DNA of 64,000 nt, from NCBI RefSeq assembly GCF_045999315.1, contig NZ_CP174607.1, positions 3,162,001-3,226,000 on the forward strand, written 5' to 3'. Shown piece by piece: positions 42,469 to 51,354 of this stretch. A model generated the notes under the pieces. The model was given only the letters and a program-made list of their open reading frames with translations, did no database searches and was not told the DNA's origin. This DNA comes from Peredibacter sp045999315 (GTDB lineage Bacteria; Bdellovibrionota; Bacteriovoracia; Bacteriovoracales; Bacteriovoracaceae). Each line of letters starts with the position of its first letter. Position 1 is the first letter of the stretch. Made by a program: the position numbers and the translations under genes.

Positions 42469-44109
42469 TTATGAAGTTTTAATCTTCGCCACTTCCTCTA
42501 GTCCCAATTCTCTGATCGACACTTCTCTCATCTCAACTTTTCTGATTTTCCCCGTGGCCGTAATAGGAAAGGACTCTACAAACTTCCAAAAGCGAGGAAC
42601 TTTATAGTGGGCGATTTTGTTTTTACAAAAGACCTGTAACTCTTCTTCTGTGCAACTCATGCCGTGTTTGATTTTCACCCAGGCCATGACTTCTTCTCCA
42701 TACTTCTCACTCGGAACCCCAATTACCTGAACATCTTCAACTGAAGGATGGGTATAGAGAAATTCTTCAATCTCTCGAGGGTAAACATTTTCACCGCCTC
42801 GAAGAATCATGTCTTTAATCCGGCCCGCGATGTTCACATAGCCTTCATCATCCATCACCGCCAGGTCACCCGTATGCATCCAACCGGCCTCATCAAGAAC
42901 TTCCTTGGTGGCCTTCTCATTGTTCCAATAACCAAGCATCACTGAATAACCTCTCGTGCATAACTCTCCTGAAGTTCCTCGAGGTAAAACAAGACCGGTC
43001 TCTGGATCAATAATTTTTAACTCTAAGTGATCTTGGGCGGTTCCGACTGTGCCCACCTGTTTTTCTAAAGGAGCGCCAATCACAGTTTGAAGCGACACTG
43101 GAGAGGTCTCAGTCATCCCGTAGCAAATACTCACTTCTTTCATATTCATTTTGGACTGAACTTTCTTCATGACTTCGACCGGGCAAGGAGAACCGGCCAT
43201 CACACCAGTTCGAAGAGTCTTTAGATCATAGGAATCAAAATTTTCTAGTTCAAGCTCCGCGATAAACATGGTGGGCACTCCATAGAGAGAAGTACATCGC
43301 TCCTTCTCTACCGCCTCAAGTGCTTTCTTCGGTTCAAAACTCTCCGAAGGAATTATCATACAAGATCCATGAGTGGTGCAGGCCAAATTTCCAATCACCA
43401 TTCCAAAACAATGATAAAAAGGAACCGGAATACAGACCCGATCTCTTTGAGTGTAATGAAGTCTCTCACCGATAAAAAAGCCATTGTTTAAAATATTGTG
43501 GTGAGAGAGCTTTGCCCCTTTCGGAAAGCCCGTCGTGCCTGACGTATACTGAATATTAATCGGTTCATCAAAATGAAGAGAATTTTCTCGTTCATTAAGA
43601 TCATTTACTGAAACCTTGTCGGCCTCTTTTAAAAAGTTCGCCCAATCATCTTCAAAGAAATAGGCCCTCTCGAGTCCTGGACAATCATTTCTCACTTCGT
43701 TGGTCATGGCCTTATAGTCACTGGTTTTGAATCTTAAAGAAGCAAATAAGTAACGACTGCCCGACTGATTGATCACATAGGCAAGTTCTGAGCTTCTATA
43801 GGCCGGGTTGATATTTACTAAGATGACACCAATTCGTGCCGTCGCATATTGCAGGAGGACCCACTCAAAACGATTGGGCGACCACACCGCAAGTCGATCC
43901 CCTTTATTCAGGCCGATGCCCAACAAAGCGCGACTGACCCGTTCAATCTCATTCCAAAGTTCTTGATAGGTGACTTTATAATTTTGATGCAGACAAATTA
44001 AAGCATCAGCAGTGGGGAATTTTTCGACTGTGCTTTTCAGGTTCTGACAAATGGTTTCACCAAGTAGTGGTGTTAGTGAAGGTGATTGAGTGTAAGATAA
44101 TTGATTCAT
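42469..44109 (-). CDS. AMP-binding fatty-acyl-CoA ligase
   Basis: 546 residues. IQYTSGTTGFPKGAKLSH ATP loop near 190, VPFYHCFGMVIGN, CYGMTETSPVS, GRIKDMILRGGENVYPREIEEFL hinge and TATGKIRKVEMRE with the catalytic lysine. Typical of medium/long-chain acyl-CoA ligases of beta-oxidation. AAGGATCTCT precedes the ATG. Second acyl-CoA ligase of the window (other at 14715), of a different subfamily. Confidence 0.9.
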   Translation of the reverse strand: MNQLSYTQSPSLTPLLGETICQNLKSTVEKFPTADALICLHQNYKVTYQELWNEIERVSRALLGIGLNKGDRLAVWSPNRFEWVLLQYATARIGVILVNINPAYRSSELAYVINQSGSRYLFASLRFKTSDYKAMTNEVRNDCPGLERAYFFEDDWANFLKEADKVSVNDLNERENSLHFDEPINIQYTSGTTGFPKGAKLSHHNILNNGFFIGERLHYTQRDRVCIPVPFYHCFGMVIGNLACTTHGSCMIIPSESFEPKKALEAVEKERCTSLYGVPTMFIAELELENFDSYDLKTLRTGVMAGSPCPVEVMKKVQSKMNMKEVSICYGMTETSPVSLQTVIGAPLEKQVGTVGTAQDHLELKIIDPETGLVLPRGTSGELCTRGYSVMLGYWNNEKATKEVLDEAGWMHTGDLAVMDDEGYVNIAGRIKDMILRGGENVYPREIEEFLYTHPSVEDVQVIGVPSEKYGEEVMAWVKIKHGMSCTEEELQVFCKNKIAHYKVPRFWKFVESFPITATGKIRKVEMREVSIRELGLEEVAKIKTS

Positions 44110-44176
44110 AGAGATCCTTGGACAAGAATCTCATTCTATCACTTTTAAGATTGTTATAAACTTAAGGATACCCGAC

Positions 44177-45721
44177 TCACTTACTGAGTAGCTTACTTAA
44201 ATTGGCCCTGAAACAGTTCATCTTATGGGCACGTACTCTCTGAATTTCCGCAGGCCCCTTCGACTTGGCAATTTCAAGATCAATTTTTTTCAATGCTTCA
44301 TCGGCCTCGGCCTGAATCGCCGCCTTGATGGCCGCAATTCTTTTTGAGAATGAATCCTGATCGTAAACTCTACCAACTTCGTCTGTGGCACCTCTTAAAA
44401 GAACATCCGCATCTTTGCTATAACTGCTGAGTTCTTTTTCAATGGCCTTAAACTCAGTATCAAGAAACTTTGATGAAGAAATCTCTTTTGCCATCTTTTT
44501 ATAAGAATTGAGATATTTCTCATAAAGATAAGGATCATTCTTAATGGCCCGAAACAGAGGATCTTCCAGGTTAATAATAAAGTCCTTGGACATTTTCAAT
44601 TTATCTCGAGCGATAAGTCCAACTTGCTGAGGATGAAACGGAAACATGTGAACGCCTTTCAAAAGGTCATCACCGTCTTGAGGCATAATCCGCAAAATTG
44701 TTTTCCCTGTTTTTTTATCTTTCTGAGTAAACCAAAAGTACTCGTCCGAGATATCGCCATTTCTGATAATATTGTTAAAGGCCATAAAACGGAACATCTG
44801 ATCCAGGTCCATTTTCTTTGATAACTCTTTAAAGAGTGCTTCACCTGATAAGTTTACTGGGGCCGCATAGATATCAGTAATTAGCCTCTGAAGTTCGGCT
44901 TTTTTAGCATCATCTGCTGACCAACTCATCTCCACTCGATGTGGAGACGTTTTTTTATTCGAATTTAAAGAAGAAAAGATTTCCGTTTCAGGATCGGGCC
45001 TTTTGATTCCTAATTTTTCAGTCACGTTCTCAACGTTATAGCGAGAGCGGGCGACTGCCTCAACGGAGTACCGATCAGATTGGGCCTCAGAAAGGAATTT
45101 CACAGGATGATTATTAACTAAGTGAAGGCCCGCACTTACTTTTTTGTTTTCAAGTAATTTACCGCTTTCATCAATAGGAACATACACAACTTTGGCGTAT
45201 TGATTTGAAAGTTGAAAATGTGATGCCTCAGTCGCTTTTGGAACGAGACCAAATTTGTTCAAAGATCTCTGATAGAAACTTGTGGCCGCATAACCTTCAT
45301 CCATAGTGAGTGGATTAATTCTGGTGGTCCCAGAAATATTTTCCACCCCAGCAATCGTATTAAGATCACCAGATACATTTTCAAGTTTCTTCACTCGTAA
45401 GTTAGGAGTCGCGGCCTTAAGAGTTGATTGCCCACCAGGACTGATCTTGCCTTTGAAGACAGATTTATCATCTACAATGAGGACCTTTGATTCGATTTTC
45501 TCTCTCTTCGTGGCATCTTCAAGAAAGAATTTATCCATGTCTTCCTGAGGAACAACAATCACGACAACATTCTCACCAGGCTTAGCGTACTTCTTCACAA
45601 GCTCCTGGGCCCTCATGCGGGCCTCTTTAGGAAATTTCTTTTTGCCATCTTTCTCTTCTTCCTGAGCATGAGCACTCAGTGAAAGGGCAAAAAAGAGAAC
45701 CGCGAAATGCTTAAGCCTCAT
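44177..45721 (-). CDS. Exported CotH-like protein
   Basis: 514 residues, signal peptide ending AHA. MDLDQMFRFMAFNNIIRNGDISDEYFWFTQ and RIMPQDGDDLLKG match the CotH kinase core (leucine-rich helix with NxxxxNxD, then the WDxD-like metal motif, here QDGDD). Helical Lys/Glu-rich C-terminus. CotH proteins are secreted protein kinases or surface proteins. The N-terminal ~150 residues contain acidic strands of unknown fold. Confidence 0.62.
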   Translation of the reverse strand: MRLKHFAVLFFALSLSAHAQEEEKDGKKKFPKEARMRAQELVKKYAKPGENVVVIVVPQEDMDKFFLEDATKREKIESKVLIVDDKSVFKGKISPGGQSTLKAATPNLRVKKLENVSGDLNTIAGVENISGTTRINPLTMDEGYAATSFYQRSLNKFGLVPKATEASHFQLSNQYAKVVYVPIDESGKLLENKKVSAGLHLVNNHPVKFLSEAQSDRYSVEAVARSRYNVENVTEKLGIKRPDPETEIFSSLNSNKKTSPHRVEMSWSADDAKKAELQRLITDIYAAPVNLSGEALFKELSKKMDLDQMFRFMAFNNIIRNGDISDEYFWFTQKDKKTGKTILRIMPQDGDDLLKGVHMFPFHPQQVGLIARDKLKMSKDFIINLEDPLFRAIKNDPYLYEKYLNSYKKMAKEISSSKFLDTEFKAIEKELSSYSKDADVLLRGATDEVGRVYDQDSFSKRIAAIKAAIQAEADEALKKIDLEIAKSKGPAEIQRVRAHKMNCFRANLSKLLSK

Positions 45722-45823
45722 TTGTATTTTCCTGGTGAAACATCACCTCCTTTTCGACTTATTTAGGGGTTTTCATAAGTATTTGACCCAGGTTTAAGCC
45801 TGACACAGCAACCCGTCCAACTT

Positions 45824-45870
45824 GTTGTATTAACAAGGGATTTGACAGGATTAAAAAAATTTAATACAAC
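45824..45870. promoter_or_regulatory. Promoter flanked by a 10-bp inverted repeat
   Basis: GTTGTATTAA (45824-45833) and TTAATACAAC (45861-45870) are perfect inverted repeats. Between and overlapping them lie TTGACA (45842-45847), a 17-bp spacer and TACAAC (45865-45870), six bases before the ATG at 45877. The layout suits a repressor binding both arms. Confidence 0.6.
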
Positions 45871-45876
45871 TATTCC

Positions 45877-46200
45877 ATGAAAGTTTTGGCACAACTCATC
45901 ACATTCATCATGGTGGTCTTAAGTATTACATTCCTTAAGACTGACATCGACCTTCCTAAGGTTGAGAAACAGCCCATTAGCATGGAGCTCGTTTTGGACC
46001 TTGCTGATGATATGGCCGATCCGGAAACCGAGGAAGATAGTGAAATTGAATTTCATGAAACTGAGTACTTCCTCAGCAACCAAAAATATATTTTCTCGCC
46101 GGAAGTAGGGACTCACCTCTTCCTGGATGACTATCCCACATTTTTCCATTCCTATATCCATTCCATCTACGTGCCTCCACTTACTCATTCTCTTTCTTAG
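45877..46200 (+). CDS. Small exported or membrane-anchored acidic protein
   Basis: 107 residues. N-terminal hydrophobic segment (3-21), then an acidic middle (LADDMADPETEEDSEIEF) and an aromatic C-terminus ending YIHSIYVPPLTHSLS. The protein at 47017 has the same plan with a final YYKIFHVPPSL, so the two are distant relatives. Leaderless start. Upstream of carbonic anhydrase by 48 bp. No known family. Confidence 0.6.
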   Translation: MKVLAQLITFIMVVLSITFLKTDIDLPKVEKQPISMELVLDLADDMADPETEEDSEIEFHETEYFLSNQKYIFSPEVGTHLFLDDYPTFFHSYIHSIYVPPLTHSLS

Positions 46201-46248
46201 TTAATCGTTCGTTCACTAAACATTTACTTTGAGTTTGAAGGAGTTCCT

Positions 46249-46851
46249 ATGATGGAAGCTGCTGTTAAATATAATTTTAAGTCCCCGGCCGACGAGGCCT
46301 TGGATAATCTCATGAAGGGTAATGAACGCTTCATGAATAATATGAGAATCAACCGTAACCTACTTCAACAGGTTCAAGAAACCAAAGAAGGCCAACGACC
46401 ATACGCCGTTATTATTAGCTGTATGGATTCTCGAACTTCTCCAGAGCTGATTTTTGATCAGGGTCTGGGTGACATTTTTAGCATCCGAATCGCGGGTAAC
46501 GTTGTTACTCCGGAGATCATCGGAAGCGCCGAATATGCCTGCAAAGTAGTGGGTTCTAAACTCATTATGGTTCTTGGCCACCACGGATGTGGTGCCATAA
46601 AAGGGGCCCTTGATAACGTAAAGCTTGGTCACTTGCCTACTATTACTGATCGTATTCAATTTCACGCTTACAACGGAGCGACGGTTGCGGACGTGACAGT
46701 AAACAATGTAAAGGCCGGAATGCGTGATCTTCACGAGAAATCAGAAATTCTGGGCCAGCTCGTAAATGACCAGGAGATCAGAATCGTAGGCGGCGTTTAT
46801 GACATTTCAACAGGTGAAGTAGAACTCATCGGAGATCATCATGAATGCTAA
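46249..46851 (+). CDS. Beta-class carbonic anhydrase
   Basis: 200 residues. Zinc ligands in ISCMDSRTSPE (Cys, with the Asp/Arg dyad), and VLGHHGCGAIKGA (His, Cys); IRIAGNVVTPEIIGSAEYA is the usual partner segment. Interconverts CO2 and bicarbonate in the cytoplasm. AAGGAG five bases before the ATG. The next small lipoprotein gene starts inside its last codons. Confidence 0.94.
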   Translation: MMEAAVKYNFKSPADEALDNLMKGNERFMNNMRINRNLLQQVQETKEGQRPYAVIISCMDSRTSPELIFDQGLGDIFSIRIAGNVVTPEIIGSAEYACKVVGSKLIMVLGHHGCGAIKGALDNVKLGHLPTITDRIQFHAYNGATVADVTVNNVKAGMRDLHEKSEILGQLVNDQEIRIVGGVYDISTGEVELIGDHHEC

Positions 46852-46963
46852 GCTTACGGTCCTACTAACCTTGGCCCTTATGGTATTGACTGTTAGTTGT
46901 GCTTCCCATGAGCCCAATGAAGTAACTTTCGATACCAGGGACGAGGCGAGGGCCTTCCGCTAA
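46841..46963 (+). CDS. Small lipoprotein (40 aa)
   Basis: 40 residues starting MNAKLTVLLTLALMVLTVSC, a lipoprotein signal with the cysteine at residue 20, followed by a short acidic/basic tail ending DEARAFR. GGAGATC precedes the ATG, which overlaps the carbonic anhydrase end by 11 bp. A strong hairpin follows, ending the operon. Too small to assign a function. Confidence 0.65.
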   Translation: MNAKLTVLLTLALMVLTVSCASHEPNEVTFDTRDEARAFR

Positions 46964-46971
46964 TCCTCTTA

Positions 46972-46990
46972 GGGCCACTTTAAGTGGCCC
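46972..46990 (+). terminator. Hairpin after the carbonic anhydrase operon
   Basis: Perfect GGGCCACTT-T-AAGTGGCCC palindrome, followed by CTTACTCC (poor T run). Likely transcription end. Confidence 0.6.
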
Positions 46991-47016
46991 CTTACTCCTA
47001 TGGACAGGTATGTATT

Positions 47017-47334
47017 GTGAGAAGACTTCTTAGTTTTATTCTTTTATTTATTATTTCTTTCAGTATTTCACTACCGAAAGGAATTTGTGCCTCTGGCATC
47101 ATAGGCATCGGTGGGCCAGTTTCCATCGAAAACTTTTTTGATATGGACAGTGATACGTCTGACGATCGGCCAGAAGATAATGGCCATTGCAAAAAAGTGG
47201 ATGCGGCCGAACCATACTTTATTCCCACACGTTTTCATCTAAACGTAAAACTGAATGCTGTAAACTTTCTGGAAAGACTCCCTTCTTTCATCGCCTCTTA
47301 CTACAAAATCTTCCACGTCCCTCCCTCTCTCTAG
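47017..47334 (+). CDS. Small exported protein, relative of the 45877 product
   Basis: 105 residues from GTG 47017 (ACAGG upstream). Signal peptide ~1-22 (LLFIISFSISL...GICA). Acidic Asp/Ser stretch DMDSDTSDDRPEDN, then an aromatic C-terminus ending IFHVPPSL. Shares N-terminal hydrophobic, acidic middle and xHxVPP end with the protein at 45877. No family recognised; the two bracket carbonic anhydrase. Confidence 0.6.
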   Translation: MRRLLSFILLFIISFSISLPKGICASGIIGIGGPVSIENFFDMDSDTSDDRPEDNGHCKKVDAAEPYFIPTRFHLNVKLNAVNFLERLPSFIASYYKIFHVPPSL

Positions 47335-47387
47335 TCTCCACTTCATTTCATCCATTTTGCTTCATTAAATTTTAAGTTGGAGAACTT

Positions 47388-47873
47388 ATGTCACGTACTT
47401 CATTTGTGGAGTTCCTTGTTTCAAGGAACCGGGATTTTATTAACTTATATAACTCTGAATCTGCCCTTGGACTTGTAGAAACTATTCGTGGTGGAGAGAA
47501 AAAAGCTGACGATAAAAAACACTGCGTCGTTGTTTCTTTTGATCCTCCATTGAACTCACCACCGATTGTTTTTAACTGGGGTTCAAATGATGTTTGGTAT
47601 TTAAAAAATGCGACCATCAATGAGAACTTTTTTAATCACATGGACGATCACATTGATAAATCAGAAACGCCTTATGTGATCTTTTTAGAGAGACACTGTC
47701 TCGCTCATAAAAGAAAGATCCAACGTTTTATCAAAAATTACAGGGATCAAAAATTCCGAAATCGTCCCTTAGAACAAATGCCAAAATTTATTTTGGCCGA
47801 GTACAAAACCCCGATGAGCAAAATTAAACTCACCGAACTTGTAGGAGGACCACATGATACATTGCTTTCTTAG
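47388..47873 (+). CDS. Cytosolic protein of unknown function
   Basis: 161 residues, no signal peptide or membrane segment. TTGGAGAACTT precedes the ATG. Contains VVVSFDPPLNSPPIVFNWGSNDVWYL and a basic helix HKRKIQRFIKNYRDQKFRNR. I do not recognise it. Its last 20 bp overlap the DUF1275 gene, which follows in the same transcript. Confidence 0.65.
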   Translation: MSRTSFVEFLVSRNRDFINLYNSESALGLVETIRGGEKKADDKKHCVVVSFDPPLNSPPIVFNWGSNDVWYLKNATINENFFNHMDDHIDKSETPYVIFLERHCLAHKRKIQRFIKNYRDQKFRNRPLEQMPKFILAEYKTPMSKIKLTELVGGPHDTLLS

Positions 47874-48621
47874 TGATCTCTATAAGAAGAAATTTGTCGT
47901 CCTTTGGATGCTTTTGTCATTCAAGGCCGGGTACCTTAATGCGGCCGGATTTCTTGCCACAGGAAAATTCGTTTCCCATGTGACAGGTTTCGGAACTCAA
48001 ATGGGGGTCTCACTCGCCCATGAAGATTATTACTTCGGGGCCGAACTTTTAATCATTCCTCTGGCCTTTATATTCGGTTCCATGATCCCATCACTAATTT
48101 TAGACCGAAATTATGATGAAGGAAAAATTCCGCCTTATCCAATGGTGCAGTTTTTGATCACCATGCTTCTGGGGGTGATATTCTTCTTGGGAACCAGCGG
48201 ATGGTTTGGCGATTTTAGTACTCCATCAGATGATTTACACGACATCATTCTCATTGGTCTGCTGTGCTTTGTCTGCGGTATGAAAAATGGTCTGACCACC
48301 TGGGCGACCTATGGAAAGATCAGAACCACACACTTAACAGGGCTTGCGACAGATATTGGTCTGCACCTTCCGAAACTTTTTCGGGGAGGACACAAAAGTA
48401 GGTTTCCGGAGCCTAGAAGAGTGAACACAGTAAGACTTGCTACCTTTGTGAGCTTTTCAATCGGTTCACTGGTGGCCGCCTTTATCTTTCCCAATTTCGG
48501 CTACTCTGGGTTTATCTTCCCGTTTGTTTTATCTGTAGGGTTACTGGCCATTTCATTTATTAATTATAATGAAGCGAAGAAAGAACAAGGTATGACCCAT
48601 GAAAAAGCGAAGGTGGCCTGA
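47854..48621 (+). CDS. DUF1275 (YoaK-like) membrane protein
   Basis: 255 residues, about 6 membrane helices. LLSFKAGYLNAAGFLATGKFVSHVTGFGTQMG near 18-50 and MKNGLTTWATYGKIRTTHLTGLATDIG near 146 are the two DUF1275 marks; the family is unproven in function, suggested to carry small solutes. AGGAGG precedes the ATG. Codes up to the stem of its own terminator. Confidence 0.9.
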   Translation: MIHCFLSDLYKKKFVVLWMLLSFKAGYLNAAGFLATGKFVSHVTGFGTQMGVSLAHEDYYFGAELLIIPLAFIFGSMIPSLILDRNYDEGKIPPYPMVQFLITMLLGVIFFLGTSGWFGDFSTPSDDLHDIILIGLLCFVCGMKNGLTTWATYGKIRTTHLTGLATDIGLHLPKLFRGGHKSRFPEPRRVNTVRLATFVSFSIGSLVAAFIFPNFGYSGFIFPFVLSVGLLAISFINYNEAKKEQGMTHEKAKVA

Positions 48622-48638
48622 TAAGGGCCACCTTTTTT
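48611..48638 (+). terminator. Terminator overlapping the DUF1275 stop codon
   Basis: AGGTGGCC-TGATAAG-GGCCACCT followed by TTTTTT; the loop contains the TGA stop. Confidence 0.9.
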
Positions 48639-48642
48639 AGAT

Positions 48643-49206
48643 TTATTTTAAAATGTGATAATCCTCTGTTTTAGCATCAAACGTAAACCAGGGATGTACT
48701 GTCCAATAGAAAGCTGGTCTATCAAAGAAGGTCCCACGGATACTTTCTAAAATGGTCTTTGCGACGCCCTGATTTCTTTTTCTCTCTGAAACTGAAAGAT
48801 TAAAAAGAAAACAAGAACTCTTTGAAACGCCAACAATGGCAGAGGCATAAATCCCTTCCTGATCTTCCAGATAGAAATGAAAATGGGGGGTATCAAGCTT
48901 TGCAAGGAAAGGTAATAGTCTTTCTATAAAGATTACTGCATTAGAATTATGCTGCTTTTGGTATTCCCAGAAAATCGAACTGTGAATGGCCTCATTCAAA
49001 GTTTCTTGCTTCGATCTGATCTCAAACGAAGCAGGTGGAAACACACAAAGCTTAAAACTCTGAGTGAAGACCTTATTTGTAGGACCAACGACATTCCTCA
49101 CTCCAAAATGAACCGACATGAGAGGTTCGGGAAAACCAGGAATATCAAACTCCCTATTTCCAACCTTAAACTCTCCGAAGACCTCATCCCAGTAAGTTTC
49201 AATCAT
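48643..49206 (-). CDS. GNAT-like acetyltransferase
   Basis: 187 residues. The region EGIYASAIVGVSKSSCFLFNLSVSERKRNQGVAKTILE (in part: LFNLSVSERKRNQGVAKTIL) has the GNAT beta4-V/I-P and RxxGxA acetyl-CoA loop, here RNQGVA. The N-terminal ~100 residues look like a second divergent GNAT-type half. Start overlaps the P450 stop (ATGA), so it may modify or accompany the P450 product. Confidence 0.7.
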   Translation of the reverse strand: MIETYWDEVFGEFKVGNREFDIPGFPEPLMSVHFGVRNVVGPTNKVFTQSFKLCVFPPASFEIRSKQETLNEAIHSSIFWEYQKQHNSNAVIFIERLLPFLAKLDTPHFHFYLEDQEGIYASAIVGVSKSSCFLFNLSVSERKRNQGVAKTILESIRGTFFDRPAFYWTVHPWFTFDAKTEDYHILK

Positions 49207-50435
49207 GCCAGTCTCAAATGTAATTTTTTGAAGCCTGAAAATGATAACGAATAATGATCACGTACAGATTCCATGGCTGAATCAACTTCGAAAGCAGGAA
49301 TGACTTTAAACAATTCCTCGAATAAAGTTTTCATTTCCATTCGCGCAAGCTTCGCTCCAATGCAGTAATGGGGCCCATGTCCGTAAGCAAAGTTTGGAAC
49401 CTTGCGATGGATATTTAATTCTTCTGGGCGTTGATCAAGAGGAAGATCACGATTAATGGCATGAGAGGAGATAAACATAACGTCCCCAGGAAGAATGGGC
49501 TGATTTCCAACTTGGGTCGCTTTTCGTGCCACTCTAAAAATAAAGGTAACTGCGGGATCAAGTCTCTTACATTCTTCAAGCATTTGTGGAACCAAGCTGA
49601 CATTTTCTCTTACCTCTTGTTGAACCTTTGGATTTGTGGCCAAAAGGAACATAATATTACTGATCTGGTCAGTGGTAGTGGCCATGCCTGCCACGAGCAT
49701 CATGATTAACTGAGAGATGACTTCATCATCTGTCAGATTTAAGATGGGCTGAGCACGAAGAGTGATAGAAACATAGTCCTCTCCAGGATTTTTGCGTCTT
49801 TCATCAATAAGTTTCGTAAAGTAAGTTTTGAGCGAAAGGGCCGCGGTATTAACCTCAATCCCATCTTCATTCCTGTACTGAGAGGCCCCACCAAAGAAAC
49901 CCGTCATAGTATTTGACCACTGGAGGAACTGAGGTCGATCGTCTTCTGGGACACTAAAAAGATCGGCCAGAACGACGGAAGGTAATTTCTTCGCCACCGC
50001 TTCTACGAATTCAAAATGGGGCCGGTCTTTAATGTCATTAACCAGACCTTTGACAGTTGCTTGAAGCTTGGCCGTAAACTTTTCTAAAATATGGTCCTCA
50101 AATCCACCGGCCGCAAGCTTTCGCATATTCGTATGGGTATGATCATCGCTCATTACCATCATTTTCTTCACAACTCCAAAAAAGTCCTGAATCAAACGAA
50201 GATCAAGATTAGGCATACGCGAAATAAAGAACGAACCTCGATCAGCACTATAAGCATCGCTAGTGAGAATTTCTTTTGCGTGCTGGCTCTTGGTGATTAC
50301 ATGAAAATTACCCTTCTCCCAAAAATACACTTCACCGTAGCTCCGAATATAGTTAGCGAATGCATCTGGGAACTCAGCGGTAGAGGCCTTCTTTTTGAAA
50401 TCTAAAAATGACATGCCGGACTTAGTGATTTTCAT
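49203..50435 (-). CDS. Cytochrome P450
   Basis: 410 residues from ATG 50435 (GGGAGATCC upstream). I-helix MLVAGMATTTDQ (AGxxTT), ExxR in EECKRLDP, and heme-binding FAYGHGPHYCIGAKLARME with the cysteine near 355. Bacterial class (soluble), similar in size to CYP107-type enzymes. Needs ferredoxin partners, none of which are nearby. Product unknown; coupled to a GNAT-like gene. Confidence 0.93.
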   Translation of the reverse strand: MKITKSGMSFLDFKKKASTAEFPDAFANYIRSYGEVYFWEKGNFHVITKSQHAKEILTSDAYSADRGSFFISRMPNLDLRLIQDFFGVVKKMMVMSDDHTHTNMRKLAAGGFEDHILEKFTAKLQATVKGLVNDIKDRPHFEFVEAVAKKLPSVVLADLFSVPEDDRPQFLQWSNTMTGFFGGASQYRNEDGIEVNTAALSLKTYFTKLIDERRKNPGEDYVSITLRAQPILNLTDDEVISQLIMMLVAGMATTTDQISNIMFLLATNPKVQQEVRENVSLVPQMLEECKRLDPAVTFIFRVARKATQVGNQPILPGDVMFISSHAINRDLPLDQRPEELNIHRKVPNFAYGHGPHYCIGAKLARMEMKTLFEELFKVIPAFEVDSAMESVRDHYSLSFSGFKKLHLRLA

Positions 50436-50503
50436 GGATCTCCCTTTTGGTGACCCATTCATATCGAATTTGGTTAAATAGATATATTCTATGACAAATA
50501 TAG

Positions 50504-51121
50504 TTAATATAGGCAATTATATATACCAAGGTCTTCTTTCAAGAGGTCTTGAAGAGTGTTAAAAGGCATGGCCAATAAGGCCAAATCTCTAGCAGATAGC
50601 TCCGGGCAAAGCCCTTTAATTTGATTTTCAGTCATTTCCCAGATCTTTGGATAAATGGCAAAGGCCTCAAGAAAGAACTCTGGATTGAGTTTTAAAACCT
50701 TCTCCACCAAAAGTCCCGCCATCTTATAGGCCTCTGAATCGGTGATACTCTGCCCCGTTTCTCCCAGAGTCTTTTCAACATACCACCAGGAGAAATACAC
50801 CGCGAGACCCTCTTCAAGAACATTGGCGGTGCACCCTCCTGAAGGTGACAGTAAATGAATGCACTCATGAGCTAGCTGATAAAGGGCCAGGGTCTCAGAG
50901 ATCTTGGCCGAATAAGACAATTGAATAACAATGTTCTTTTTGGATTTCGGATACCAGATTCTTGGCCCCGATTCACAGAATTCAATCCCGAGAATCGTAA
51001 AGTCCTTATTGCGAGGACCATACATCTCTTCAGCATAGGTCAGCATATCACCAAGTCTTGAAGCGAGAGTCCAGGTAAAACCGTTGGGAATTTCTTTGGC
51101 GGTTATTAGTGATTCGTTCAC
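50504..51121 (-). CDS. Predicted zincin-fold protein (HEXXH)
   Basis: 205 residues, no signal peptide. QLAHECIHLLSPSGGCTANVLEEGLAVYFS near 82-112 gives HECIH plus a downstream Glu in LEEGLA, the pattern of gluzincin-type proteases. The rest is helical. No matching named family. Lies just upstream of the P450 gene on the same strand (about 70 bp), perhaps in one transcript. Confidence 0.6.
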   Translation of the reverse strand: MNESLITAKEIPNGFTWTLASRLGDMLTYAEEMYGPRNKDFTILGIEFCESGPRIWYPKSKKNIVIQLSYSAKISETLALYQLAHECIHLLSPSGGCTANVLEEGLAVYFSWWYVEKTLGETGQSITDSEAYKMAGLLVEKVLKLNPEFFLEAFAIYPKIWEMTENQIKGLCPELSARDLALLAMPFNTLQDLLKEDLGIYNCLY

Positions 51122-51354
51122 AAAAATGATTATCCGAATTTTTATTCCGATCTAAAACATAATGAGGATTTAAGTCCTGATTCCAGGCGAAAACAAATAA
51201 GATTTAAACAAGATATAATCGCTTGAAAAAGGGTCGTTTTCATAAAAAACCGTGCATTGAGATTTGGGCCTGGTAAAATTCTCTTAACGAGTTCATTCAT
51301 TAAGCTCAATGTTGCACGTTTCTTCAAAAGCTTAAAACACTTAAAGGATTAAGT

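Noticed and set aside
46801..46851. Selenocysteine or frameshift at the carbonic anhydrase end
   Set aside because: The overlap is a normal out-of-frame start of the small lipoprotein.
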